DNA of 64,000 nt from Xenorhabdus khoisanae. Its GTDB lineage: Bacteria > Pseudomonadota > Gammaproteobacteria > Enterobacterales > Enterobacteriaceae. Positions 28,661 to 37,756 of the stretch are shown one piece after another. The first letter of the stretch is position 1. The number at the start of each line of letters is the position of its first letter. The notes beneath the pieces were generated by a model. It was not told the origin of the DNA. It saw only the letters and a program-made list of their open reading frames with translations, and did not search any database. The DNA is taken from assembly GCF_001037465.1 (NCBI RefSeq), contig NZ_LFCV01000002.1, positions 62,001 through 126,000 on the forward strand, given 5' to 3'. Made by a program: the position numbers and the translations under genes.

Positions 28661-28742
28661 ATCCCCGGGAGCATAGATAACTATGTGACCGGGGTGAGTG
28701 AGCGCAGCCAACAAAGAGGCAACTTGAAAGACGAAGAGTATA
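28616..28742. repeat. ERIC element (127 bp) overlapping the 3' end of iolE
   Basis: Second full-length copy, with ends TATACCC and GAGTATA and the core GTGACCGGGGTGAG, in the same orientation as the copy at 17960-18086. Its first 45 bases are translated as the end of IolE. The two copies bracket the inositol region at almost 10.7 kb distance. Confidence 0.95.
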
Positions 28743-29294
28743 TAATTCCATTGCAGAGTTCGCTCATCAGCACAGCGGCCTGCTTTAGGTTACCTTTTTC
28801 AATTTCCAGACATCTGACCTATTTTTTCAGTTCTTGTATGCCGCATTGCCCGGAAGTTATTAATTTAACCACAGAAGATTAGCAAGTTTGTTAGACGTCA
28901 GGAATTATTATGCTATTACAAACTTGAACTTAGTCAGTATCCATATGTTTTACATAACAATAATCATTAATAAAATGTTATTATTTGATATTACATTTAG
29001 TTATAAAAGTGTTATTTTTGCGTAAGGGCAAACCAACAAATAAAACTAAATACCTTACTAAGATTAATGAGGTGTCTGAATATGCACTGCTTTTCGTTTA
29101 TTTTAAGCTCGTGAATCAATATATTATATTGATAGTAAATGATGTTTATTTTCACCAAAATAAATTGGTGAACTGTAAATGGATTCTTTGTTAAGAGGTT
29201 CAACCATATTCCCAGTGCCATTTTATTTCAAAGATAAAAAATAACTTCAAAAAAATATAAATCAACTTATCAACCAAATACTAAGGGATAATGC
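28743..29294. other. AT-rich intergenic region upstream of the dithiolopyrrolone cluster
   Basis: No convincing gene. The first 140 bases have normal base composition and may be a worn remnant of something; the rest is strongly AT-rich and is likely to hold the promoter of the synthetase gene. A short open frame at 28985-29194 has no ribosome site or recognisable product. Confidence 0.5.
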
Positions 29295-32200
29295 ATGCAA
29301 AATTTTCTCCAGGCATTACAAGAATCCGGATTAGAAATTCCCACCTCTCATGAATTATATAAACCAGAAAACAAAAATTTAGAAATAGAGTTATCTCAAT
29401 TGAAAAAAAAGGTTAATGGGATGCTTCAAAACAGATTACCATTAATAAATATTACCATCCCTATAACGCTACAAGAAGAAACTAGTGAGACAGAACATTT
29501 TCCATTAACAGATATTCAATATGCCTATTTAATTGGGCGTAACCCCGGACTGGAACTAGGAGGGTTAACCAGTTGTCTATATACTGAATTAGATATTAAA
29601 TCATTAGATATCAATTCATTAAATAACGCATTGAACAAAATTATTGAATATCACCCTATGTTAAGGGCGACTTTATCTTTAGATGGACAACAGCGGATTT
29701 TACCTGCTCCATTAAATTACACCATTCCTATTCAAGATTGTAGAAAGTGGTCAGCATCAGAAAAAGATAAAATGCTGGAAAACATTCGTCAGGAAATGGA
29801 AACACAATTACTTCCCCTCGATAAAGCCCCTACATTCGATATACGTGCAACAATAATTAATGATGATATTACTCGCTTGCATGTTTATTTCGATATGATG
29901 TTTGTGGATCTTCATAGTATCCGCCTGATATTACGTGATTGGTGGAAAATTTATCAGGGTCACGAGTTACCCATATTAGCTGCTAATATGAATTTTCACA
30001 CTTATATAAACTCAGAGCGTTATCTACAAGGGCAATTACAAGGGCTACGTGACAAAGCCTACTGGGAACAACAGTTAGATACTTTACCGCAACCGCCAGA
30101 GTTACCATTGAAAACAATTCCCGAGATGATTTCCTCTCCTGTGTTCAAGCGTTACAGTAGAAAAATCGCTGCTGAAACGTTGCTGGCTCTCAGGCAGAAA
30201 GCGGAAGCACACAAGCTAACGCTGGAAACGGTACTTCTCGGCATTTATACAGAAGTCCTTCGTCAGTGGTCGAAACACCAAATTTTTACGCTGACTATCA
30301 CTCAATTCGGGCGGCGTCCCTATTTTGACGGCATCGAAAATGTTGTCGGTAATTTTCTTCAACCCATGTTGCTGGGAATACGGGGAACAAAAGAAGAAAG
30401 CTTCAATGATCGTTTAGTGCAAATCCAGACTGATTTGATGATGAATCGCTGGCATTGTTCCTACAATGGTGTTCAGGTTTTGAGAGAGCTGACCCGCCGA
30501 GGTCATAACAACCGGGCAGCAACAGCTCCCGTAGTATTTAGCAATACCTTGACGGCTAATTTGGACGATGTGGTAACAGATATCGGTTGGACGGACGCTA
30601 CCCAAATTTATAACAGCAATCAAACCCCACAAGTCTGGTTAGAGAACCAAATTGTTCGGGTTGATGGTCTTGTTCAAATTAACTGGAACACTGTCAGTGA
30701 ATTGTTCCCTGATGGCATGGTAGAAGCCATGTTGGATACATATCTGACGCTGATTGCAACTTGCGCTGAAGATGATTCCGTATGGGATACAAGTGCATCA
30801 TTGGTGAAGTTGCCCGCATCAGATCTGGCAGAGCGGGCAAAATCCAATGCAACCGATATCGCGTTCGATCTTAAATTGCTACATGAAATGGTTTTGCAGG
30901 CCGCCGCCAAATTCCCCAATGAAATCGCGCTCATTCAGGGAGAAAAACAAGTTACCTATGCGGAAATGGTCAATAAAGCCATCGTAATCGCACAACAACT
31001 TCGAACCTCGGCCCAAATTCATCCCAATGATATTGTCGCTGTATCCTTGCCACAAAGCCCAGAATTGGTAATCGGATTACTGGGTGTCCTGATGTCAGGT
31101 GCAGCTTACGTGGCCATCGATCCCCAGCTCCCTGCCGAACGCCGGATGAATTTGCTCAATCGCTGTTCAGCCAAAGGGATTATCACTGGCAGCACAGTTT
31201 TTGAACATGGTGAATTGACGGGTTTGCTTCGAATAAACCTGGATGAGTGCCCTATGCACAACGCCGTGGATACAACACACTGGTCTTCCATGCCTTCAGT
31301 ACAGGGATTAGATGATCTGGCATATGTCATCTTTACCTCCGGTTCAACCGGAGAGCCGAAAGGTGTCATGGCTTCTCACCGTAATGCGGCAAATACGGTG
31401 TTTGATATTAACCATAAATTCCACGTCACAGAAAAAGACGCTGTATTATCCGTCGCACCGGCTGGATTTGATTTGTCCGTCTATGACTATTTCGGGCTAT
31501 TGGGCGTTGGAGGAAAAGTTATTTTTTCCATGCCTGAAACGGCCAATGACCCAAAAATCTGGTTAGACATGCTAATCAAACATCAAATTACTATCTGGGA
31601 TAGTGTTCCGGCTCCCGTTAAAGTACTGGTAGACAGAAATGGTTCCGCACTGTCCGAGACCAAATTAAGGTTAATCCTGATGAGCGGAGACTGGATACCT
31701 GTCGATCTACCAGAACGTATTCGGGAAAGCCTGCCAGATACTGCGATCATCAGCCTCGGGGGAGCGACTGAAGGCTCTATCTGGTCGATACACTATCCAA
31801 TCAAGGAAATTGATAAAAACTGGAAAAGCATTCCTTATGGCAAACCGCTGGCAAATCAAACTTTTCATGTTTTGAATAATTGGCTTCTACCCTGCCCCAA
31901 ATGGGTAACAGGGGAACTCTATATTGGCGGAGACGGGGTGACCCAAGGTTATTTGGGAGACGCAGAAAAAACGGCACTGCGCTTTATTACTCATCCCGTC
32001 ACGGGTGAACGGCTGTACAGAACAGGAGATTTGGGACGATATATTGCCGATGGCTTGATAGAAATTTTAGGACGCGAAGATAATCAGGTAAAAATCAATG
32101 GATACCGCATTGAATTAGGTGAAATTGAAGCCTGTCTCCTGAGCCATGAAAATGCCAGCCATGTTGTTATTGATGCTCCCGTTCATCCCAAAACCGGACA

Positions 32201-32693
32201 ACGGCATATCGTTTCCTATGTTGTGCCTGAAACGGTAGAAATTTTGGATACCCCCAGCCATTTTCAAGACCAGTTGAGGGAGATTGCCCGCAAAACGCTG
32301 CCCTCTTATATGGTGCCCAGTTATTACGTCTTATTGCCCCATATGCCATTAACCAGTAATGGAAAAATTGACCGTAAAGCGCTGCCTATCCCCTGGTCTG
32401 ATACCGAAGAACACTCTGATGCGCCGGTTAAACCCGCTAATGAGATAGAAGCAAAGATCTTGAAACTCTGGCAAGCACAACTTCAGCATGATGATTTTGA
32501 TGTCACCGATGGCTTTTTTGATATTGGCGGTGATTCACTGCATGCCGTTGGTTTACTTAGTGCACTGCGACAGGAATTTAACATTACGCCTGTTGGCGAA
32601 CAGGACATCATCGAAGGATTGTTCATGAATTCCAACATTCAGTCTTTCTCTCGCATCATCGAAACAATCGTTCAATCTCAAGCGGATGAATGA
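29295..32693 (+). CDS. Non-ribosomal peptide synthetase, Cy-A-PCP, dithiolopyrrolone type (HlmE-like)
   Basis: An 1132-residue single module. Residues 1-50 resemble a short docking domain. The condensation-type domain (about 65-510) carries the heterocyclization motif DxxxxDxxS (D200, D205, S208) instead of HHxxxDG. The adenylation domain (about 530-1030) has FTSGSTGEPKG at 680, YRTGDLGRY and GREDNQVKINGYRIELGEIE. The carrier domain has GGDSLHA with the phosphopantetheine Ser at 1081. Specificity residues read by eye are D726 L727 Y730 D769 L795 S797 L821 I829 W830 K1024, one change (N to D) from the usual cysteine code. In holomycin and thiomarinol pathways such a Cy-A-PCP protein makes the Cys-Cys precursor. 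There is no terminal thioesterase domain; a separate one follows. Confidence 0.92.
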   Translation: MQNFLQALQESGLEIPTSHELYKPENKNLEIELSQLKKKVNGMLQNRLPLINITIPITLQEETSETEHFPLTDIQYAYLIGRNPGLELGGLTSCLYTELDIKSLDINSLNNALNKIIEYHPMLRATLSLDGQQRILPAPLNYTIPIQDCRKWSASEKDKMLENIRQEMETQLLPLDKAPTFDIRATIINDDITRLHVYFDMMFVDLHSIRLILRDWWKIYQGHELPILAANMNFHTYINSERYLQGQLQGLRDKAYWEQQLDTLPQPPELPLKTIPEMISSPVFKRYSRKIAAETLLALRQKAEAHKLTLETVLLGIYTEVLRQWSKHQIFTLTITQFGRRPYFDGIENVVGNFLQPMLLGIRGTKEESFNDRLVQIQTDLMMNRWHCSYNGVQVLRELTRRGHNNRAATAPVVFSNTLTANLDDVVTDIGWTDATQIYNSNQTPQVWLENQIVRVDGLVQINWNTVSELFPDGMVEAMLDTYLTLIATCAEDDSVWDTSASLVKLPASDLAERAKSNATDIAFDLKLLHEMVLQAAAKFPNEIALIQGEKQVTYAEMVNKAIVIAQQLRTSAQIHPNDIVAVSLPQSPELVIGLLGVLMSGAAYVAIDPQLPAERRMNLLNRCSAKGIITGSTVFEHGELTGLLRINLDECPMHNAVDTTHWSSMPSVQGLDDLAYVIFTSGSTGEPKGVMASHRNAANTVFDINHKFHVTEKDAVLSVAPAGFDLSVYDYFGLLGVGGKVIFSMPETANDPKIWLDMLIKHQITIWDSVPAPVKVLVDRNGSALSETKLRLILMSGDWIPVDLPERIRESLPDTAIISLGGATEGSIWSIHYPIKEIDKNWKSIPYGKPLANQTFHVLNNWLLPCPKWVTGELYIGGDGVTQGYLGDAEKTALRFITHPVTGERLYRTGDLGRYIADGLIEILGREDNQVKINGYRIELGEIEACLLSHENASHVVIDAPVHPKTGQRHIVSYVVPETVEILDTPSHFQDQLREIARKTLPSYMVPSYYVLLPHMPLTSNGKIDRKALPIPWSDTEEHSDAPVKPANEIEAKILKLWQAQLQHDDFDVTDGFFDIGGDSLHAVGLLSALRQEFNITPVGEQDIIEGLFMNSNIQSFSRIIETIVQSQADE

Positions 32694-32696
32694 ACT

Positions 32697-34358
32697 ATGA
32701 TCAAAACATACGATTATATCGTGGTAGGTGGCGGTTCAGCAGGATGCGTGGCAGCATCACGCCTGTCTGAAAACAGCATGAAATCCGTACTGCTGATTGA
32801 AGCAGGCCACGAATCTGATGTACACAACCCCGCCAGTCCACTCAGAGACGCGTCAAGACTGGTATTGGAAGGATATAACTGGGATTACGAAGCCAATGTG
32901 CGCAATGATGATCGGTTCACCGCTCTCATTGCCCCTCCCGCTCATATACAAGATGACACGCAACAGGCTCGCAAATACAAGGAACGCAAGCCGTTCAATT
33001 ATCGGGTGGGGAAAGTACTTGGTGGTTCCTCCGCAGTCAACGGTGCCATTGCCCTGAGAGGATTTCCGAGCGATTTCGATAAATGGGCCCAAATGGGTTG
33101 CCCCAATTGGTCTTGGGAACAGGTTCTACCGTGGTTTAAGCATCTGGAAAATGATACCGATCGTATCGGTGATGATAACCACGGTTCACAGGGACCGATG
33201 TGCCTGCGCAGACCTCCGGATGGCGAGATCCATCCCCTTGATATGGCTTTTGCCCGTGCCTGCGAGCAGTTTGGTGTGCCTTATGTCGATGATCTCAATA
33301 TCGGTGAAGATCCCGCCGTCGGCCCCGTGCCCGCCAATGTCATTAATGGCGCAGAAAGAGTGGATGTTTATCGTTCATACCTTGAACCGATCCTGAACAG
33401 AGAAAATCTGCACGTGATGACTGATGCACTGGCCACGCAGATCATTTTTAACGACACCGTCGCTTCAGGGATAAAAATCATTCAGGCAGGAGAAGAGCGG
33501 GTTTATCAGGCCAGACAGATTATTCTCTGCGCTGGTGCAATTGGCTCGGCAACGTTATTGCAGCGCTCAGGTGTGGGAGATCCAGAACACCTGAGCAGAT
33601 TAGGTATCCCTATTGTTGCACAAGTGCCTGCCGTTGGCAGAAACCTGACTGACCATGCCTCAGTGGTACTCTGGGCGCTACCTAAAGCAGGTGTCTGTAC
33701 AACGGGCCTGCCGTGGCGACAAATTGCTGCCCGCATTAGCAGCGGTTATGACGAAAAAGTCGATGTGCAAATCGGCTTGCTGAACAATGTTGCCAGTGAC
33801 ACTGTGCCGGGATTCAGAGATCGTGTTGCTTATCCAATGTTGGTTGGCGCTTCCGTCATGTTGATGCGTCCGGAGATTCAAGGGCAGGTCTTCATCAGTT
33901 CCGCCACGCCTACGGTATTGCCTCAAATTGATCTGCCGCTGACCCGTACCCCATCCGATATCGCTCGCCTTGTAGGGGGAGTGCGTAAAATTTGGGAGGT
34001 TTTACGCCATGCAGAAGTGGATGCCTTCCTTGATGGCATACAATTTTGGTCACACTCCATGATTTATAATGACGAAATCATGAACAGTGCAATCAAGAAC
34101 CTTGTCAATCCTGGCTGGCATGCATCTGGAACGCTCAGAATGGGTAGCAGTAGTGATCCGGATAGCGCCACACAGGAAGACGGTCGGGTGCATGGTATTA
34201 CTGGCGTGACAGTCGCTGATGCCTCCCTGTTTCCCACTATTCCCTCCATGCCAACTAATCTGACAACCATTATGGTTGCGGAACGCATTGTCAGCTTCTT
34301 AATAGAAAGAGAAGCAGAGAGAGAAACCACCAGCGATCGGAGAACAAATGGACACTAA
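32697..34358 (+). CDS. GMC-family FAD oxidoreductase (HlmD-like)
   Basis: A 553-residue glucose-methanol-choline oxidoreductase with the FAD-binding start YDYIVVGGGSAGCVAASRLSE, the second GMC signature GKVLGGSSAVNGAIALRG, and the substrate-domain end GWHASGTLRMG followed by HGITGVTVADASLFPTIPSMPTNLTTIMVAERI. The His of GWHASG is the usual active-site base. In dithiolopyrrolone clusters a GMC-type enzyme takes part in the multi-electron oxidation of the Cys-Cys intermediate. It starts three bases after the synthetase stop and overlaps the thioesterase gene by 11 bases. Confidence 0.88.
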   Translation: MIKTYDYIVVGGGSAGCVAASRLSENSMKSVLLIEAGHESDVHNPASPLRDASRLVLEGYNWDYEANVRNDDRFTALIAPPAHIQDDTQQARKYKERKPFNYRVGKVLGGSSAVNGAIALRGFPSDFDKWAQMGCPNWSWEQVLPWFKHLENDTDRIGDDNHGSQGPMCLRRPPDGEIHPLDMAFARACEQFGVPYVDDLNIGEDPAVGPVPANVINGAERVDVYRSYLEPILNRENLHVMTDALATQIIFNDTVASGIKIIQAGEERVYQARQIILCAGAIGSATLLQRSGVGDPEHLSRLGIPIVAQVPAVGRNLTDHASVVLWALPKAGVCTTGLPWRQIAARISSGYDEKVDVQIGLLNNVASDTVPGFRDRVAYPMLVGASVMLMRPEIQGQVFISSATPTVLPQIDLPLTRTPSDIARLVGGVRKIWEVLRHAEVDAFLDGIQFWSHSMIYNDEIMNSAIKNLVNPGWHASGTLRMGSSSDPDSATQEDGRVHGITGVTVADASLFPTIPSMPTNLTTIMVAERIVSFLIEREAERETTSDRRTNGH

Positions 34359-35076
34359 TTGCAGGCGGGTGATTTATGCCTTTCCACATGCAGGGGCAAC
34401 AACAGCCATTTATCGCCCTTGGCTAAATGATCTTATGACAACCAAATCCGCAATTTTACAACCCGTTGCGATCCCTGGTCGTGGTTATCTGGCTAAAGAG
34501 CCTGAAATTCACGATCTCGATTCACTGGTTGAACGACTGGCATCAGATATTTGGGCCGACTTTCAGCAGAAGCAGGCACAGGGCATTACAGAGTGGATCA
34601 CCTTTGGCCACAGCTTTGGCGGTGTGCTGAGTATCGCGGTGGGTCAGGCATTAATGAAAAACCATGGCATTTCTCCCCTATTTGGCGTGGTATCCAGCTC
34701 TGTCCCTCCTCATCGTCAGCCAGAAGATGAACGGCATGAATGGACAGATGAGCAATTGATTCAGAAAACTAAAGAAGATCAAGGGACGCCAGAAGCCATT
34801 TTGAACGAACCGGCGTTAATAAAACCCATCATCCGCCAACTGCGCAGTGATTACCGGATACGCAGCCAATTTCCCCAGCTTGGCAATATACAGGTGAATT
34901 ACCCACTGGTGCTGATTTCTGCTACCCACGATATTCATGTCACTTTGGCGGACATGGAAGCCTGGAAAAATTACACCTCTGGCAATGTTTCACCCACCCA
35001 CATTGAAGGGGGTCACTTTGCTGTTTACCAACACTGGGATGTCATCAAACAAATACTGCTGAGTAAGGCGATTTGA
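34348..35076 (+). CDS. Type II thioesterase (HlmC-like)
   Basis: A 242-residue alpha/beta hydrolase of the type II thioesterase family. The catalytic triad is visible: GHSFGG nucleophile elbow, Asp in ISATHDIHVT and His in EGGHFAVYQH. The early oxyanion-region motif FPHAGATTAIYRPW is also typical. It is expected either to release the product or to clear misloaded carrier domains. It overlaps the GMC gene by 11 bases, so it belongs to the same operon. Confidence 0.9.
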   Translation: MDTNCRRVIYAFPHAGATTAIYRPWLNDLMTTKSAILQPVAIPGRGYLAKEPEIHDLDSLVERLASDIWADFQQKQAQGITEWITFGHSFGGVLSIAVGQALMKNHGISPLFGVVSSSVPPHRQPEDERHEWTDEQLIQKTKEDQGTPEAILNEPALIKPIIRQLRSDYRIRSQFPQLGNIQVNYPLVLISATHDIHVTLADMEAWKNYTSGNVSPTHIEGGHFAVYQHWDVIKQILLSKAI

Positions 35077-35112
35077 GTAAAACCATGGGCTGACAAAGAA
35101 TCAGGAGTGAAT

Positions 35113-36249
35113 ATGCGTATTGAGATTGATAATTTTGATAATTACCGGAAATCCTGCCGTGAATTTCTTGAAAGAGAAATCGTACCTGAACATCAAAAGT
35201 GGGAAGAAAATGGGCTGGTTGAACGCTCTTTTTGGGAGAAGTTAGGTCAGTCTGGCTTATTAGGCATGAGTGTCACTCCCGAATTTGGGGGACTGGGAAA
35301 AAGCGATTATCGGTTCGCGGTAATTCTGACAGAAGAACTCATCAAATCAGGTGTGACTGTACCGGGGATCGTTGCTCATAATGATGTTGTTGCCAGCTAT
35401 ATTTTTGCCCTTGGTAATGAGGAACAGAAAAAAAGGTGGCTGCCTGAATTGTGTAGCGGAAAACGGGTTGCGGCTATTGCCATGACGGAACCCGGTGGGG
35501 GTTCCAACACCGCAGACATCAAAACCGTGGCTACACGTCAGGGTGATTACTATCTGGTCAATGGCGGCAAAACTTACATCACCAATGGTATCAACGCGGA
35601 TCTGATCGTTGTCGCTGTAAAAACAGAACAAGGGCAACAAGGTCAGGGCATCAGCCTGTTGGCAATAGAACGGGATATGCCCGGATTCTCCAGAGGGGAG
35701 CCATTGAAGAAAATTGGCTGGAATGGCAGCGACACGGCTGAACTCTTTTTCCATGACTGCAAAGTCCCCATTACCAACCTGCTTGGCCGTGAAAACCTCG
35801 GTAACTATTACTTCATGTCAGCGATGCCCCGCGAGCGCCTTAGTATTTCAACCGTGGCGGTTGCCAGTGCAGAACATATATTGCAGAGCACACTGGAATA
35901 TGTGAAAGAAAGAACGGCCTTCAATCAACCAATCGGCTCCTTTCAATACAACCGTTTTATGCTCGCGCAATTAGATACTGAAGTAAAAATTGCCCGAGTC
36001 TACCTTGATAACGCCGTTGATCTCTTTAACCAAGGTCTTTTCAGCCTGGTGGATGCCGCCCGCATCAAATGGTGGACAACTGAACTTCAAATGAAAGTGG
36101 CAGATCGTTGCCTGCAATTGCACGGAGGGCTGGGTTACCTGCGTGATTCCATTGCTGGCAAGAATTGGCTGAATAGCCGTGCCCAGACCATTTACGGTGG
36201 AACCAGTGAAGTGCTGCAAGAAATCATCAGTAAATCACTTGGACTTTAA
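35113..36249 (+). CDS. Acyl-CoA dehydrogenase-like flavoenzyme (HlmB-like)
   Basis: About 378 residues with the full acyl-CoA dehydrogenase pattern: an N-terminal helical domain, AIAMTEPGGGSNTADIKT, YLVNGGKTYITNG, AQLDTEVKIARVY, LQLHGGLGYLRD and IYGGTSEVLQEIISKSLGL. In carrier-protein pathways such enzymes introduce double bonds into PCP-bound amino acids. In dithiolopyrrolone clusters one is thought to desaturate the cysteinyl units to form the ene-dithiol. ATG 35113 is chosen because AGGAG lies 5 bases upstream; the in-frame GTG at 35107 overlaps that site. Confidence 0.9.
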   Translation: MRIEIDNFDNYRKSCREFLEREIVPEHQKWEENGLVERSFWEKLGQSGLLGMSVTPEFGGLGKSDYRFAVILTEELIKSGVTVPGIVAHNDVVASYIFALGNEEQKKRWLPELCSGKRVAAIAMTEPGGGSNTADIKTVATRQGDYYLVNGGKTYITNGINADLIVVAVKTEQGQQGQGISLLAIERDMPGFSRGEPLKKIGWNGSDTAELFFHDCKVPITNLLGRENLGNYYFMSAMPRERLSISTVAVASAEHILQSTLEYVKERTAFNQPIGSFQYNRFMLAQLDTEVKIARVYLDNAVDLFNQGLFSLVDAARIKWWTTELQMKVADRCLQLHGGLGYLRDSIAGKNWLNSRAQTIYGGTSEVLQEIISKSLGL

Positions 36250-36297
36250 GACCACACCATACTGGTACTCAACCCTATTCGAGAGGATATATTGATT

Positions 36298-37167
36298 ATG
36301 AATGAAAGGAGCACTCAAACGTGTCTCATCCGTTCGGTGAATCTCAGTCAATGGAATTCTATCGTTCTCAATTGGGCAAATAATGAAAACTGGGATATTA
36401 GTTCGGGCGATACAGCTTGTTTCTTTAATGTAGACCCAGAAGCTTTCTTTATCGCCTATCATAATATGCAACCTATCGCATCAATGTCGATGGTAAGTTA
36501 CTCAGACCATTACTCATTCGGTGGTAGCTTCCTCATCCCACCGGAATTCCGCAATAGTATTTGTGCAGGGAAAATATGGAAATGGTCTATGGATTACGCA
36601 GAACATCGCACTATTGGCTGTGATGGTAACTGGGATAAAACCTCACTCTACGAAAAAAGAGGATTTGTTAAACATTATCGTAATGTCCGGCTTTCTGGAA
36701 CCATCCAGAAAAAAGTCACACCACCAGCAGGTGCCATTCTGATCACACCAGCCAATATCGATGAAGTCATCAAATATGATGCGGAATGCACCGGCGTTTA
36801 TCGGGGCGCATTGCTTGCCAATTGGTTTTGGGGAAAAGAACGTTATGGGTTTTGTACTTATTCCAGAACTGGAGTTTCCGGGATCATAGGCATAAGGCGA
36901 TCCCAAAATGGCTACCGAATAGGCCCTTTCCATGCCGACAATGCCGACGTTGTTGAAACGCTGGCTCTTACCGCATTCGCGCAAATCTCTGATGGCTTAC
37001 CTGTATCGGCGGATGTTCCCGAAACCGATAACAACGACTTTCTCCAACTGGCTAACGAGTATGGGCTAAAGGGGCTCTTTAACACATACAGAATGTACAA
37101 AGGCAATCTCATCCCAAAGGGGCAGTTAGATAAGGTCAAGGCCATTGCGTCTTTGGAGTTGGGGTAA
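36298..37167 (+). CDS. GNAT acyltransferase of the YitH/HolE type (pyrrothine N-acyltransferase, HlmA/HolE-like)
   Basis: About 289 residues. The N-terminal GNAT domain includes IASMSMVSYSDHYSFGGSFLIPPEFRNSICAGKIW, and the C-terminal domain contains the GVYRGALLANWFW and GPFHADNADVVETLALTAF pattern seen in YitH/HolE acetyltransferases. HolE in thiomarinol and HlmA in holomycin acylate the free amine of the dithiolopyrrolone core, so this enzyme probably sets the acyl chain of the product. ATG 36298 is listed; TTG at 36292 is 5 bases after AGAGG and is an alternative start. The context strongly supports the role. Confidence 0.87.
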   Translation: MNERSTQTCLIRSVNLSQWNSIVLNWANNENWDISSGDTACFFNVDPEAFFIAYHNMQPIASMSMVSYSDHYSFGGSFLIPPEFRNSICAGKIWKWSMDYAEHRTIGCDGNWDKTSLYEKRGFVKHYRNVRLSGTIQKKVTPPAGAILITPANIDEVIKYDAECTGVYRGALLANWFWGKERYGFCTYSRTGVSGIIGIRRSQNGYRIGPFHADNADVVETLALTAFAQISDGLPVSADVPETDNNDFLQLANEYGLKGLFNTYRMYKGNLIPKGQLDKVKAIASLELG

Positions 37168-37239
37168 TGGATATCAACACATAGCCATTGCCTGAATCGC
37201 AACATCATTAATAAATATATTCATATGAGAGGTTATATT

Positions 37240-37704
37240 ATGGCAAATGAAGCACCGACCTTATTTGAATGGATGGGAGGTCGTGAGGCCCTCATGAAAC
37301 TCATGACCGTCTTTTATGCCAAAGTTGAAAAAGATGAGCTACTCGCTCCGCTGTTCCAACACATGAAATCCGATCATCCTGGTCATGTCGCCATGTGGTT
37401 GGAAGAAGTGCTCGGTGGCGAAAAGCGCTATACCAATGAGCGCGGCGGCTTCAAAGTTATGTTAAGCCGTCACAGAGGCAGAAGCATTCAGCCAGAACAA
37501 AGGAAAAGATGGGTAGACTTGCTGATGCAGTCTGCTGATGAAATCGGCCTGCCATCTGATCCTGAATTTCGTGCAGCCTTTGCAGGTTATATCGAATGGG
37601 GTTCACGCAGGGCTGAAGCCAATTCCCAACCCAATGCCGCTCCTTCACGTCGTGAAACCGTGCCCAACTGGGGATGGGGAGAAGCCCCTCCGGGAACACC
37701 CTGA
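37240..37704 (+). CDS. Group II truncated haemoglobin (HlmG-like globin)
   Basis: About 154 residues with the truncated-globin fold pattern: LFEWMGGREALMKLMTVFYAKVEKDELLAPLF, then the proximal haem ligand His78 in MLSRHRGRSIQPEQRKRW and a helix-H Trp (YIEWGSRRA). A Pro/Trp-rich tail follows the globin (VPNWGWGEAPPGTP). Globin-like genes are a regular part of dithiolopyrrolone clusters, though their exact role is not settled; oxygen binding or an oxidative step is possible. ATG 37240 has GAGAGG seven bases upstream and is preferred to the frame start at 37225. Confidence 0.88.
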   Translation: MANEAPTLFEWMGGREALMKLMTVFYAKVEKDELLAPLFQHMKSDHPGHVAMWLEEVLGGEKRYTNERGGFKVMLSRHRGRSIQPEQRKRWVDLLMQSADEIGLPSDPEFRAAFAGYIEWGSRRAEANSQPNAAPSRRETVPNWGWGEAPPGTP

Positions 37705-37756
37705 TTTTTCAGGAAGCTTAGGTTGTTAGGAAAATAAGAAACAGAGAGGTGAGCTC

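Noticed and set aside
28743-28880. Possible transposase remnant on the minus strand
   Set aside because: A short stretch reads faintly like the start of an IS transposase (EIEKGNLKQAA), but it has stops, no terminal repeats and is too short to support.
28985-29194. 69-codon open frame before the synthetase gene
   Set aside because: AT-rich, no ribosome site, no similarity that I can recognise.
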